A DNA stretch of 64,000 nucleotides from CAWDAQ01 sp963800325. Lineage in GTDB: Bacteria; Actinomycetota; Actinomycetes; Actinomycetales; Dermatophilaceae. Positions within the stretch are counted from its first letter, which is position 1. Each line of letters starts with the position of its first letter. The stretch lies in NCBI GenBank assembly GCA_963800325.1, contig CAWDAQ010000006.1:186001-250000 (forward strand), written 5' to 3'. Of this stretch, positions 25,015 through 33,586 are shown piece after piece. Below the pieces are notes generated by a model, which saw only the letters and a program-made list of their open reading frames with translations, searched no databases and had not been told where the DNA came from. Position numbers and translations under genes: made by a program.

Positions 25015-27261
25015 ATGTCCGCCCTCCAGATCATCGCGTTCGTCGTCAGCGTCGGCGTCACCGTCGTCGCCGTCGCGCTGTTCGCGCAGACCATCGGCCG
25101 CCTCGTCGCGGTGTTCCGGCTCGGTCAGCCCGACCCGACCCGGACCGGGGAGAAGGGGGCCCGAACCGCGACGCTGGTGCGGGAGTTCCTCGGGCACACC
25201 CGGATGTCACGGCTGCCGGTCGTCGCGGTGGCGCACTGGTTCACGATGATCAGCTTCGGGGTGCTGTTCTTCACGCTGGTCAACGCGTTCGGCCAGCTCG
25301 TCGAGCCGTCGTGGACGCTGCCGCTGATCGGGCGCTTCCCGCCGTACGAGTGGGTCACCGAGGTCTTCGCCTGGGGCGGGCTGCTCGGCATCCTCACCCT
25401 CGTCGCCATCCGGCAGCGCAACCACCCGCGCAGTGCCCCCGGGGAGGGTGGCCGGTTCTCCCGGTTCTTCGGGTCGACGTTCTGGGAGGCCTACTTCGTC
25501 GAGGCGGTCATCCTCGGCGTGACCGTGTGCATCCTGCTGCTGCGCGGGTTCGAGTACGCCCTGGCGTCGGCGTCCGGGGAGGCGGTGAGCGCGTGGCACC
25601 ACCCGCTGACCGCCTGGCTCGGTGCCCTGTTCGACGGGGCCGGGCGCGGCACCCTCGAGAACGCGATCGTCGTCGTCGCGGCGATCAAGATCGTCATCTC
25701 GTTCACGTGGATGATCGTCATCGCGCGGGTCCCGACGATGGGCGTGGCCTGGCACCGGTTCCTCGCGTTCGTCAACGTCTTCACCAAGCGGCACCCGTCG
25801 GGCCGGACCTCGCTCGGCGCGCTGCAGCCCGTCGCCGTCGGCGGCGAGCCGGTCGACTTCGAGAACGTCGAGGACATGGACGAGGACGCCACCCTCGGCG
25901 TCGGATCGGTCGAGGGGTTCACGTGGAAGGGCCTGCTCGACTTCCACACGTGCACCGAGTGCGGCCGCTGCCAGAGCCAGTGCCCGGCGTGGAACACCGA
26001 GAAGCCGCTGTCGCCGAAGCTGCTCGTCATGGCCCTGCGCGACCACGCCGAGGCCAAGGCGCCGTGGCTGCTCGCGGCCGAGGACCAGCGCGACGGGCTG
26101 CTCGAGGGCGACGAGCCGCTCGCCGGGGCGGTGGGGGCGAGCCTCGTCGGGGACACCGGCTACGACGGCGACCCGCGTGCGGCGTACGCCCCGTTCGGAC
26201 CGGACGCGGTCATCGACCACGACGTGCTGTGGTCGTGCACGACGTGCGGCGCGTGCGTCGAGCAGTGCCCCGTCGACATCGAGCACGTCGACCACATCGT
26301 CGACATGCGCCGGTACCAGAACCTCATGGAGGCGGCCTTCCCGAACGAGCTGGGCGGGCTGTTCAAGAACCTCGAGAACAAGGGCAACCCGTGGGGCATG
26401 GGCGGCCGGGCTCGGCTGGACTGGGCCAAGGACCTCCCCTTCGAGGTCAAGCAGGTCGGGGTCGACGTCGAGTCGCTCGACGAGGTCGACTACCTGTTCT
26501 GGGTCGGCTGCGCCGGGGCGTACGAGGACCGGGCGAAGAAGACGACGCGCGCGGTCGCCGAGCTCCTCGACACCGCCGGGGTCAGCTTCGCCGTCCTCGG
26601 TGACGGCGAGACGTGCACCGGGGACTCCGCGCGGCGGGCCGGCAACGAGTTCCTGTTCCAGATGCTCGCCCAGCAGAACGTCGAGACCCTCGGCGAGGCC
26701 GGCGCGCGCAGGATCGTCGTCACCTGCGCCCACTGCTTCAACACGATCAAGAACGAGTACCCCCAGCTCGGCGGCCGCTTCGAGGTCGTCCACCACACCC
26801 AGCTGCTGAACTCCCTCGTCCGGGACGGGCGGCTCGTGCCGGTGGCCCGGCCCGGTGACGCCGACGGCGCCGGGGCCGCGTCGACGGGGGCCACCGTGAC
26901 GTACCACGACCCGTGCTACCTCGGGCGCCACAACGACGTCTACAGCCCACCGCGCGAGCTCATCGGGTCCCTGCCGGGGGTCGAGCTCACCGAGATGCCC
27001 CGGCACGGGGAGCGCTCGTTCTGCTGCGGCGCCGGCGGCGCGCGGATGTGGATGGAGGAGAAGCTCGGCAACCGGATCAACCTCAACCGGACCGACGAGG
27101 CGCTCGGCACCGGCGCCGAGCGGATCGCGATCGGGTGCCCGTTCTGCCGGGTCATGCTCTCGGACGGGCTCACCCAGAAGCAGGCCGAGGGCCAGGGCGA
27201 GGACGTCGAGGTCGTCGACGTCGCCCAGATGCTCCTCGCGGCCGTCCGCACCTCCGACTGA
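25015..27261 (+). CDS. EtfD-like membrane Fe-S oxidoreductase
   Basis: A 748-residue protein. The N-terminus has about five membrane segments of the nitrate-reductase-gamma/DsrM type. A ferredoxin domain binds two [4Fe-4S] clusters (CTECGRCQSQCP from Cys313, and CTTCGACVEQCP from Cys408). Two CCG domains follow (VTCAHCFNTIKNEYP, HDPCYLGRHND and SFCCGAGGARMW). The architecture matches mycobacterial Rv0338c/EtfD, which takes electrons from electron-transfer flavoprotein during acyl-CoA dehydrogenation and passes them to the quinone pool. An acyl-CoA dehydrogenase gene lies at 47-49 kb and a 3-hydroxyisobutyryl-CoA hydrolase-like gene converges on it here. Confidence 0.9.
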   Translation: MSALQIIAFVVSVGVTVVAVALFAQTIGRLVAVFRLGQPDPTRTGEKGARTATLVREFLGHTRMSRLPVVAVAHWFTMISFGVLFFTLVNAFGQLVEPSWTLPLIGRFPPYEWVTEVFAWGGLLGILTLVAIRQRNHPRSAPGEGGRFSRFFGSTFWEAYFVEAVILGVTVCILLLRGFEYALASASGEAVSAWHHPLTAWLGALFDGAGRGTLENAIVVVAAIKIVISFTWMIVIARVPTMGVAWHRFLAFVNVFTKRHPSGRTSLGALQPVAVGGEPVDFENVEDMDEDATLGVGSVEGFTWKGLLDFHTCTECGRCQSQCPAWNTEKPLSPKLLVMALRDHAEAKAPWLLAAEDQRDGLLEGDEPLAGAVGASLVGDTGYDGDPRAAYAPFGPDAVIDHDVLWSCTTCGACVEQCPVDIEHVDHIVDMRRYQNLMEAAFPNELGGLFKNLENKGNPWGMGGRARLDWAKDLPFEVKQVGVDVESLDEVDYLFWVGCAGAYEDRAKKTTRAVAELLDTAGVSFAVLGDGETCTGDSARRAGNEFLFQMLAQQNVETLGEAGARRIVVTCAHCFNTIKNEYPQLGGRFEVVHHTQLLNSLVRDGRLVPVARPGDADGAGAASTGATVTYHDPCYLGRHNDVYSPPRELIGSLPGVELTEMPRHGERSFCCGAGGARMWMEEKLGNRINLNRTDEALGTGAERIAIGCPFCRVMLSDGLTQKQAEGQGEDVEVVDVAQMLLAAVRTSD

Positions 27262-27300
27262 CGCGTCCCCCGGGGCCCGCTCGCCCCTCACCCCACCCAA

Positions 27301-27323
27301 CCCCACCCGCTCACAGCGTGGGG
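27301..27323. terminator. Weak inverted repeat between convergent genes
   Basis: ccccac (27301-27306) and gtgggg (27318-27323) face each other in the 107-nt gap between the convergent EtfD-like and hydrolase genes. The stem is only 6 bp, so a bidirectional terminator role is tentative. Confidence 0.3.
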
Positions 27324-27368
27324 ACAGGTGGTGCTCACTCAACGGGGGCGCGGGGGGGCAGGTGGTGC

Positions 27369-28400
27369 TCAGTCGGCGAAGATCGCGAGGACCTCGTCAC
27401 GGCTGACGTCGTCGAGACCGGTGTGCTGCCAGCGGGGGGCGCGGTCCTTGTCGACGAGCTGGGCGCGCACGCCCTCGACGAAGTCCCCGCCCTTGAGCAG
27501 GGCGGTGCCGACCCGGAGGTCCTGGTCGAGGACGTCGCGCAGACCGTCCATCCCGGCGGCCCGGCGCAGGCCCTCGAGCGTCACCGCGACCGACAGCGGC
27601 GAGCGGGCGGCGATCGCCTCGGCGGCGGCGTTCGCCGCCGGCTCGGGGTGGGCGGCGAGCCGGCGGGAGATCTCGAGCGGGTCGTCCCCGGCGTAGCACT
27701 CGTCGATCCAGTCCCGGCTCGCGGCGAGCCCGCTCTCGGGAGCCGCGTCACCGACGTCGGCCCGGACGTCATCCCCCGCCGCGACCCGGGCGAGGACGTC
27801 GGGGACCTCGCCGCTCGGCACGAGCGTGTCCGCGAGGCCGACCGCGATGGCGTCGGCCCCGGTCACGGTGGTTCCGGTGAGGGCGAGGTGGGTGCCGAGC
27901 TCCCCCGGCGCCCGGCTCAGCAGCCAGAGCGCCCCGACGTCGGGGAAGAAGCCGATGATCGTCTCCGGCATGGCGACCTTCGACCGCTCGGTGACGATCC
28001 GCAGGCCGGCGTAGGCGGAGACCCCGACCCCGCCGCCCATGACGATCCCGTCCATGACGGACACCGTGCGGGTGCGGTACTCGGCGATCTCGGCGTCGAG
28101 GTCGTACTCGGCGCTCCAGAACGCGACCGGCCCCTCGGTGCCGACCAGGGCGGCCTCCCGGACGGCCCGGACGTCCCCGCCGGCGCAGAGGCCGCGCTCC
28201 CCGGCGCCGTCGAGGACGACCGCCTCGACGGGGTCCGGGCCGTCGGCCCACTCGGCGAGCTGCTCCCGGGCGCCCTGGACCATCTCCAGGGTCAGGGCGT
28301 TGATGGCGGCCGGCCGGTTGAGCCGGAGCCGTCCGGCGACGCCGTCCCGGGCGACGAGCAGGTCGGCGGAGCGGCCGGGGCGGGGGGCGAAGTCGGTCAT
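27369..28400 (-). CDS. 3-hydroxyisobutyryl-CoA hydrolase / enoyl-CoA hydratase-isomerase family protein
   Basis: A 343-residue crotonase-fold enzyme. The length and motifs (RLRLNRPAAINALTLEMV, GERGLCAGGDVRAV oxyanion region, MDGIVMGGGVGVSAYA, AMPETIIGFFPDVGA) fit the 3-hydroxyisobutyryl-CoA hydrolase branch used in valine breakdown rather than a simple enoyl-CoA hydratase of about 260 residues. The catalytic Glu/Asp pair is expected in the PETIIGFFPDVG segment. AAGGTGA before ATG 28400 supports the start. It converges on the EtfD-like gene; both act in acyl-CoA oxidation, but they are separate transcripts. Confidence 0.85.
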   Translation of the reverse strand: MTDFAPRPGRSADLLVARDGVAGRLRLNRPAAINALTLEMVQGAREQLAEWADGPDPVEAVVLDGAGERGLCAGGDVRAVREAALVGTEGPVAFWSAEYDLDAEIAEYRTRTVSVMDGIVMGGGVGVSAYAGLRIVTERSKVAMPETIIGFFPDVGALWLLSRAPGELGTHLALTGTTVTGADAIAVGLADTLVPSGEVPDVLARVAAGDDVRADVGDAAPESGLAASRDWIDECYAGDDPLEISRRLAAHPEPAANAAAEAIAARSPLSVAVTLEGLRRAAGMDGLRDVLDQDLRVGTALLKGGDFVEGVRAQLVDKDRAPRWQHTGLDDVSRDEVLAIFAD

Positions 28401-28431
28401 CCGGTCACCTTGGCACACCGGGGGCGGGTGG

Positions 28432-28500
28432 GGAGCCCGAGGCCCCGGAGGCCGGCGGGGCCCGGGGCCCCGTGGGCCGCCACCGGCGGGGTCGGGCTCC
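28432..28500 (-). terminator. Large GC hairpin between LuxR and hydrolase genes
   Basis: Outer arms ggagcccga (28432-28440) and tcgggctcc (28492-28500) enclose further G/C pairing. It lies after the LuxR ATPase stop and before the hydrolase ATG. No T-run. Confidence 0.35.
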
Positions 28501-28522
28501 GCCCCCGCCGCCCGCCGGGGGC

Positions 28523-30964
28523 TCAGCCCTGGTCCGCGACGAGGGACGCGAGCCTGGCCCGGGAGGAGATCCCGAGCTTGCGGTAGATGTGGGCGAGGTG
28601 GGCGTCGATCGTCCGGGGCGAGACCGAGAGCCGCTCGGCGACCTGCCGGCTGGTGAGCCCGGTGGCGACGAGCCGGGCCACGGTCGTCTGGGTCGCGGTC
28701 AGGGCCGAGAGCGCCCCGTCCGGTTCCTCGCCCCGGGTGCGTTCGGCGACGAGAAGGGACACGGCCTCGAGGCCGGCGGGGAGCAGCCGCCCGCGGCGGA
28801 CCCACCCGGCCGGCGGTCGTGCCGGGGCGGGGACGGGCTCGGGCGCCCCCGGGCGGGCCACCCGCGCCGCGCCGTGGGCGGCGCGCACGCCCCGTGCGGC
28901 GGCGGCGCAGAGCCGGGCACCGGAGGCGGCCTCCCGGTGGCCGGGTCCGGCGGCCCGGAGCAGGGACGCGATGCCGTCGAGCGCGTCGGCACACCGCAGG
29001 GGCAGCGGGCACTCGGCAGCGTGGCGCAGGGCCGCGAGGTAGGTCGAGACCGCCTCGTCGGGGTCCCCGCAGGCGACGAGCGCGTCCGCGAGGAGGATGC
29101 GCGCCTCCACGGCGTCACGGCCGAGCCGGCTGGTGTCGGCGAGCGCGACCAGCTCGGCCGCCTCGGTGAGGCACCGCCGGCACTCCCCGCCCGCGAGGAG
29201 CTCCCGGGCGTCCTGGAGCAGCACCCCGATCCGCACGGCCCAGGGCAGCTGGGCCCGGTCGACCTCGACCGTCGCGGACCCGCCGGTGATCTGGCGCAGG
29301 AGCGTGTCGGCGAGCAGCGCGATCCGGTCCTCGGCGTCGGCGGTCGCCTCGTCCCGCACGGTGCGGGCGACGGCGGCCGCCTCGCGCGGCCGGCCCTGCT
29401 CCCACGCGATCCGGGCCAGCAGGACCCGGGCGGCGAGGCCCAGCCACTGCTCGGCGGGGGGCGGGTCGTCGAGGACGGCCGGGGCGAGGGCCTCGGCCCG
29501 GGCCAGCTCACCCCGCGACACGTGCACGTCCACGAGGGTGCGGCGGCCCTGCCTGACGGCGTAGCTGTCGGAGTCGAGGTCGACCGCCCGGGTCGCCTCG
29601 GCAGCGGCCGCGTCGAGCTGGCCCGCGTCGAGGTGCATCTCGGCGCGGATCGAGGCGTTGCGGGCCTGTTCGCGTCGCGGGTGGGCCGCGGTGCGCGCGT
29701 ACTCCTCGGCCCGGTCGAGCAGCCGCACGCCCTCGTAGGTGCCGTGGACCTCCGAGGCGCTGATGGCGGCCCTTCGGGCGACCTGCGCCCCGACGTCCGG
29801 GGGACCGTCACCACTCGCCAGCGCGGTCTGCAGGATCTCGAGGGCCTCCCGCGCCCGCATCGCGGTGTAGAGCGACCCGAAGGTCCGGTTCGCGATCCGG
29901 TAGCCCTGGTCCCGGGACCGGGCCGAGTCCCCGGCCGCGGCGACCGCGGAGCGGACGACGGGCACGTGGTCGAGCCAGTCGGCGTCCGCGGCCCCGGCGT
30001 CGACGTCGGGCGACAGCACCTGCTCGGCCCAGGCCAGGACCCCGTCGGTGACGGCGTCGCGGTCGGCTGGGCCCGCGAGCGCGGCGGCCTGGGCCCGGAT
30101 CGGCGCGAGCATGTCGAACCGGCCGTCCGGCAGGGACTCGACGAGGTGGCGGCCGGCCAGCCCGGCGACGGCCTCGACGACCTCGCCGCGGTCGGCACCG
30201 TCGACGGCGGCGAGCACGTCGAGGCCGACCGGGACGCCGAGGAGCGCGAATCGGCGGAAGAGCCGCTGGTGGCGGGGGTCGAGGAGGGCGTAGGAGCGCT
30301 CGACGACCTCGGACGGGGTCGTCGTCGGCTCGACGTTCGTCACCCCGACGAGGGCGATCTGGGCGGCGAGCTGGGTGAGGACGAGCGGCAGCCCACCGCT
30401 CGCGGCGAGCAGGCGCCGGATCGCCGGACCGTGGGCGTCCGGATCGAGCCGGTGCCCGCCGCTCGCCTCGACGCGGGAGGCGAGGAGCTCGTAGGCCGGT
30501 CCGGGGAGGGGCTCGTCGGGACGGGGCACGGGCAGGGGCCCCACCCGGACCACGCGCTCGTTCTCGGAACCCCCGACGGCCAGGGCGGTGACGAGGATGC
30601 TGCCGGAGCCGGAGTCGCCGACGAGGTCCTCCAGGGCCGCCGCCAGGCCGTCGTGCTCGGTGCCGACCCCGTCGAGGACGAGGAGCGTTCCGGGTCGGTC
30701 GACGGCGCGGCGGAGGGCGGCGAGACGGTTCTCCCCGGGGACGCGGGAGACGCCGAACGCGTCGAGGCAGGCGTCGAGGACGGCGGGGACGTCGGCGTGC
30801 TGCCCGGCGGCGACCCAGACCCCCGAGCCGTGACGGCTGGCGACCCCGCGCGCGAGCACCGTCTTGCCGGACCCGGGGGGCCCGACGAGGGTGACCCACC
30901 GCTCGGTGGCGACCAGGGCGTCGAGCCGCGAGGCGAGCCCCTCACGGCCGACCACGTCCGACAT
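28523..30964 (-). CDS. Large ATP-binding LuxR-family (LAL-like) regulator
   Basis: An 813-residue regulator. The N-terminal NTPase has Walker A GPPGSGKT at 28-35 and Walker B-like GTLLVLDGV, then a winged-helix/TPR-like helical middle (about 300-700). The C-terminal LuxR helix-turn-helix occupies the last 65 residues (TSRQVAERLSVSPRTIDAHL then YRKLGISSRARLA). ATG 30964 is chosen because a TATCCT -10 box ends 6 nt upstream. A palindrome just beyond that box shares 15 of 16 bases with the operator candidate before the acetate-transporter-like gene at 9.8 kb, so this protein may control both. Its ligand is unknown. Confidence 0.9.
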   Translation of the reverse strand: MSDVVGREGLASRLDALVATERWVTLVGPPGSGKTVLARGVASRHGSGVWVAAGQHADVPAVLDACLDAFGVSRVPGENRLAALRRAVDRPGTLLVLDGVGTEHDGLAAALEDLVGDSGSGSILVTALAVGGSENERVVRVGPLPVPRPDEPLPGPAYELLASRVEASGGHRLDPDAHGPAIRRLLAASGGLPLVLTQLAAQIALVGVTNVEPTTTPSEVVERSYALLDPRHQRLFRRFALLGVPVGLDVLAAVDGADRGEVVEAVAGLAGRHLVESLPDGRFDMLAPIRAQAAALAGPADRDAVTDGVLAWAEQVLSPDVDAGAADADWLDHVPVVRSAVAAAGDSARSRDQGYRIANRTFGSLYTAMRAREALEILQTALASGDGPPDVGAQVARRAAISASEVHGTYEGVRLLDRAEEYARTAAHPRREQARNASIRAEMHLDAGQLDAAAAEATRAVDLDSDSYAVRQGRRTLVDVHVSRGELARAEALAPAVLDDPPPAEQWLGLAARVLLARIAWEQGRPREAAAVARTVRDEATADAEDRIALLADTLLRQITGGSATVEVDRAQLPWAVRIGVLLQDARELLAGGECRRCLTEAAELVALADTSRLGRDAVEARILLADALVACGDPDEAVSTYLAALRHAAECPLPLRCADALDGIASLLRAAGPGHREAASGARLCAAAARGVRAAHGAARVARPGAPEPVPAPARPPAGWVRRGRLLPAGLEAVSLLVAERTRGEEPDGALSALTATQTTVARLVATGLTSRQVAERLSVSPRTIDAHLAHIYRKLGISSRARLASLVADQG

Positions 30965-30970
30965 CGCTTC

Positions 30971-30976
30971 AGGATA
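30971..30976 (-). promoter_or_regulatory. -10 element TATCCT, leaderless geometry
   Basis: On the minus strand TATCCT ends 6 nt before ATG 30964 of the LuxR ATPase gene, with no ribosome site in between. Confidence 0.65.
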
Positions 30977-30980
30977 TCCG

Positions 30981-30996
30981 GTGGGTATCCCACACC
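30981..30996 (-). promoter_or_regulatory. Operator candidate GTGGGTATCCCACACC
   Basis: The palindrome gtggg-tat-cccac (30981-30993) lies directly upstream of the -10 box of the LuxR ATPase gene. With its flank it matches the element at 9809-9824 in 15 of 16 positions. Confidence 0.6.
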
Positions 30997-31090
30997 AGCC
31001 CGCCATCGTCAGTGATTTTGCTGATGAATGTCCGGTTCAGTTGCGGCACAATGATGGACGCGCCGCCGCGGAGCACCCGCCCGGACCCGA

Positions 31091-31122
31091 CGGGGGACGC
31101 CGGGGAGGGGCGGCGTCCCCCC
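31091..31122 (-). terminator. Hairpin after the osmoprotectant ABC operon
   Basis: Arms cgggggacgccg (31091-31102) and cggcgtccccc (31111-31121) around an 8-nt loop, about 70-100 nt beyond the stop of the substrate-binding-protein gene. No T-run. The rest of the 225-nt gap to the LuxR gene contains only that gene's promoter region. Confidence 0.6.
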
Positions 31123-31189
31123 GCGGGACCGGTCGAGGGACCGGCGCGCGGGCCCGACGGCGGGGCCCACCGGGCCTCGCCGACGGCCC

Positions 31190-32119
31190 TCAGGACAGCG
31201 AGTTGTCCTTGAGGAACTGCTGGGCCACCGCCTGCGGGTCCTTCTTGTCGACGTCGACCTGCTTGAGCATGTCCGACAGCTTCTCCGTCGTCAGGGCCGC
31301 GGACACGTCGTTGAGGGTCTTCGTGACCTCGTCGGTCGCCTTGTCCTTGGCGATGAGCGGGACGACGTTCTGGGAGCCGAACAGCTTCTTGGTGTCCTCG
31401 AGGGCGACGAAGTCGTTCTGCGGGATCGCCGGGTCGGTGCTGAAGATGTTCGCGACGTCGACCTGGCCGTTCTTCAGGGCCTGGACGAGGGCCTGCCCCT
31501 TGAGTGGCCGGAAGTCGCCGAACGTCACGCCGTAGGTCTTCTCGATGCCCGGGACGCCCTGGGCCCGGGTCTTGAACTCCGGGGGCGCGCCGAGGGTCAT
31601 GTCCTGCGCCGAGCCCTTGAGGTCGCCGACCGTCTTCAGGTCCTTGTCCTGGGCGGTCTGCCTGGTCACCGCGAGCGTGTCGACGTCCTCGGCCTGGGAC
31701 TTCTGCAGGACCTCGAGGTTGTCCGGCAGGAGGCCCTTGAGTGCGGTGTACACCTCGTCCGGGTCGGTCTTGTCGAACGAGTTGTCGTAGTAGATGGCGA
31801 GCGCGCCGGTGTACTCCGGGATCAGGTCGATCGAGCCGTCCTCGAGCGCCTTGAGGTAGATCTCGCGCGAGCCGATGTTGGTGTTCGTCGAGGCGTCGAT
31901 GCCGTCGCCGCGCAGCGCCCCCGCGTAGACCTCGGCGAGGACGACGCTCTCGGAGAAGTCCGCCGAGCCCACGGTGAGGCTCTCCGACCCGGACCCGCCC
32001 GAGGAGGAGGACGAGGACGAGGAGCCGGACTCGAGCGGGTTGCTGTCGCCGCCGCCGCACGCGCCGAGCCCGAGGACGCCGGCGGTGAGGACGGTGACGG
32101 TGAGGGTGAGTCGCTTCAT
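31190..32119 (-). CDS. Osmoprotectant ABC transporter substrate-binding lipoprotein (OpuC/ProX type)
   Basis: A 309-residue lipoprotein. A signal peptide ends in the lipobox LGAC at about residue 18, followed by a Ser-rich linker. The mature domain belongs to the glycine-betaine/choline/carnitine binding family, with LTVGSADFSESVVLAEVYAG, TNTNIGSREIYLKAL and DLIPEYTGALAIYY, which lines the quaternary-amine pocket region. ATG 32119 (MKRLT) is preferred; an ATG two codons upstream is possible. It is the last gene of an operon with two permeases and an ATPase. Confidence 0.9.
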   Translation of the reverse strand: MKRLTLTVTVLTAGVLGLGACGGGDSNPLESGSSSSSSSSGGSGSESLTVGSADFSESVVLAEVYAGALRGDGIDASTNTNIGSREIYLKALEDGSIDLIPEYTGALAIYYDNSFDKTDPDEVYTALKGLLPDNLEVLQKSQAEDVDTLAVTRQTAQDKDLKTVGDLKGSAQDMTLGAPPEFKTRAQGVPGIEKTYGVTFGDFRPLKGQALVQALKNGQVDVANIFSTDPAIPQNDFVALEDTKKLFGSQNVVPLIAKDKATDEVTKTLNDVSAALTTEKLSDMLKQVDVDKKDPQAVAQQFLKDNSLS

Positions 32120-32168
32120 GGTCATCTCTTTCTGTGGGATTCCACGGGCGGTTCTTGGGGGCGGCCGC

Positions 32169-32942
32169 TCAGGCGGCGCTGCGGGGGGCGGCCTCGTCGG
32201 AGCCCTCGCGGTCGGCGGCGTCACCGCGTCCGCCGCCGCGGGTGCCAACACGGGCGCGCCGGGGTTGCTTCCCCGTGAGACCGGGCGAGACGACGAGCCG
32301 CTCCCCGGCGGACATGAGGAGGTCGACCACGAGCGCGAGGGCGGCGACGAGGATCGCGCCGCCCGCGGTGACGGCATACGTCCCCGCGGCGAGCCCGTCG
32401 ATGAGGTAGCGCCCGAGGCCCCCGAGGCCGACGTACGCGGCGATCGTCGCGGTGGCGATGACCTGCAGCGTGGCCGCCCGGATCCCGGACAGCAGCAACG
32501 GCAGGGCGCAGGGCAGCTCGACGCGCAGGAGGACCTCGCCGCCGCGCATGCCCATCCCGAGGGCGGCGTCGCGGGCGGCCGGGTCGACGGACTCCACCCC
32601 CGAGTAGGTGCCCGAGAGGACCGGCGGGATCGCGAGGAGGACGAGGACGATGACGCTCGGGATGACGAAGGCGAGGTCGGAGGTGATGTGCGGGCCCACC
32701 CAGAGGGTGATGGCGAAGAGCAGGCCGAGACTGGGCACCGCGCGCAGCGAGTTCGCGACCGACACCAGCGTCCGGCCCCGGCCGGTGTGGCCGACCCACA
32801 GCCCGAGCGGGACCGCGACGATGCAGGCGATGACGAGGACGACGAGGCTGTACCAGAGGTGCTCCCCGACGCGCGTCGGGATGCCGTCCGGACCGGACCA
32901 CGAGGCCGGGTCGGTGAGGAACTGCCAGATGAGGGAGATCAC
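32169..32942 (-). CDS. Osmoprotectant ABC transporter permease (second)
   Basis: A 257-residue binding-protein-dependent permease with about six membrane segments. The coupling-helix EAA region is PAARDAALGMGMRGGEVLLRVELPCALP, and ATIAAYVGLGGLGRYL follows. The C-terminus is a longer hydrophilic tail rich in Arg/Gly (from about 225) not needed for transport. It starts with a GTG overlapping the previous permease's stop (GTGA at 32939-32942). Confidence 0.9.
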   Translation of the reverse strand: MISLIWQFLTDPASWSGPDGIPTRVGEHLWYSLVVLVIACIVAVPLGLWVGHTGRGRTLVSVANSLRAVPSLGLLFAITLWVGPHITSDLAFVIPSVIVLVLLAIPPVLSGTYSGVESVDPAARDAALGMGMRGGEVLLRVELPCALPLLLSGIRAATLQVIATATIAAYVGLGGLGRYLIDGLAAGTYAVTAGGAILVAALALVVDLLMSAGERLVVSPGLTGKQPRRARVGTRGGGRGDAADREGSDEAAPRSAA

Positions 32943-33586
32943 GCCGCCGCCTTCCCCGCCCGGCGCCACGGGGTCAGGGCCCGGCTCACGACCTGGATCG
33001 TGACGTCGAACGCGAGGGCGAGCACGATGCACGCGATGATCCCGGTGCCGAGCTCGTCGGCGATGGCGCGGTTGAAGCCGTCGGTGAGCAGGTCCCCGAG
33101 CTGGGGGACCCCGATGAGGGACGCGACGCTGACGATGCTGACGTTGCTCACCGCGGCGACCCGCAGTCCCGCGGCGATGACCGGGACCGCGAGCGGCAGC
33201 TCGACGGCGAACAGCCGGCGAACCGCGGTGTAGCCCATGGCGTTCGCGGACTGCTCCACGTGGTCGGGGACCGCGGACAGCCCGTCGACGACGGTGCGCA
33301 CGAGCAGCGCGACGGTGTAGACCGTCATCGCGACGACGACGTTGACCGGGTCGAGGATCTGGGTGCCGATGATGAGCGGCATGAGGATGAACAGGGCGAG
33401 CGAGGGGATCGTGAACAGCAGGCCCGAGGTCGCGATGAGCACCGGCTGGGCCCGGGGGGCCCGGCGACCGAACCAGCCGACCGGGAGGGCGATCGCGAGA
33501 CCGACGAGCAGCGGCAGGCCGGAGTAGAGCACGTGGCGCCACGCGAGGTCGCCGATGTCACCGGCGTGGTCGAGGGCCCACTGCAT
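32939..33586 (-). CDS. Osmoprotectant ABC transporter permease (first)
   Basis: A 215-residue permease with about five or six membrane segments. It has the EAA-type loop EQSANAMGYTAVRRLFAVELPLAVP and VSIVSVASLIGVPQLGDL, typical of OpuCB/ProW-like subunits. Its ATG shares one base with the TGA of the upstream ATPase gene (TGATG), and its own stop overlaps the second permease's start. The two permeases probably form a heterodimer. Confidence 0.9.
   Translation of the reverse strand: MQWALDHAGDIGDLAWRHVLYSGLPLLVGLAIALPVGWFGRRAPRAQPVLIATSGLLFTIPSLALFILMPLIIGTQILDPVNVVVAMTVYTVALLVRTVVDGLSAVPDHVEQSANAMGYTAVRRLFAVELPLAVPVIAAGLRVAAVSNVSIVSVASLIGVPQLGDLLTDGFNRAIADELGTGIIACIVLALAFDVTIQVVSRALTPWRRAGKAAA

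Noticed and set aside
27325..27371. 13-bp direct repeat caggtggtgctca (27325-27337 and 27359-27371)
   Set aside because: The second copy is part of the last codons of the hydrolase gene; there is no further structure or insertion signature, so I treat it as chance or minor slippage.
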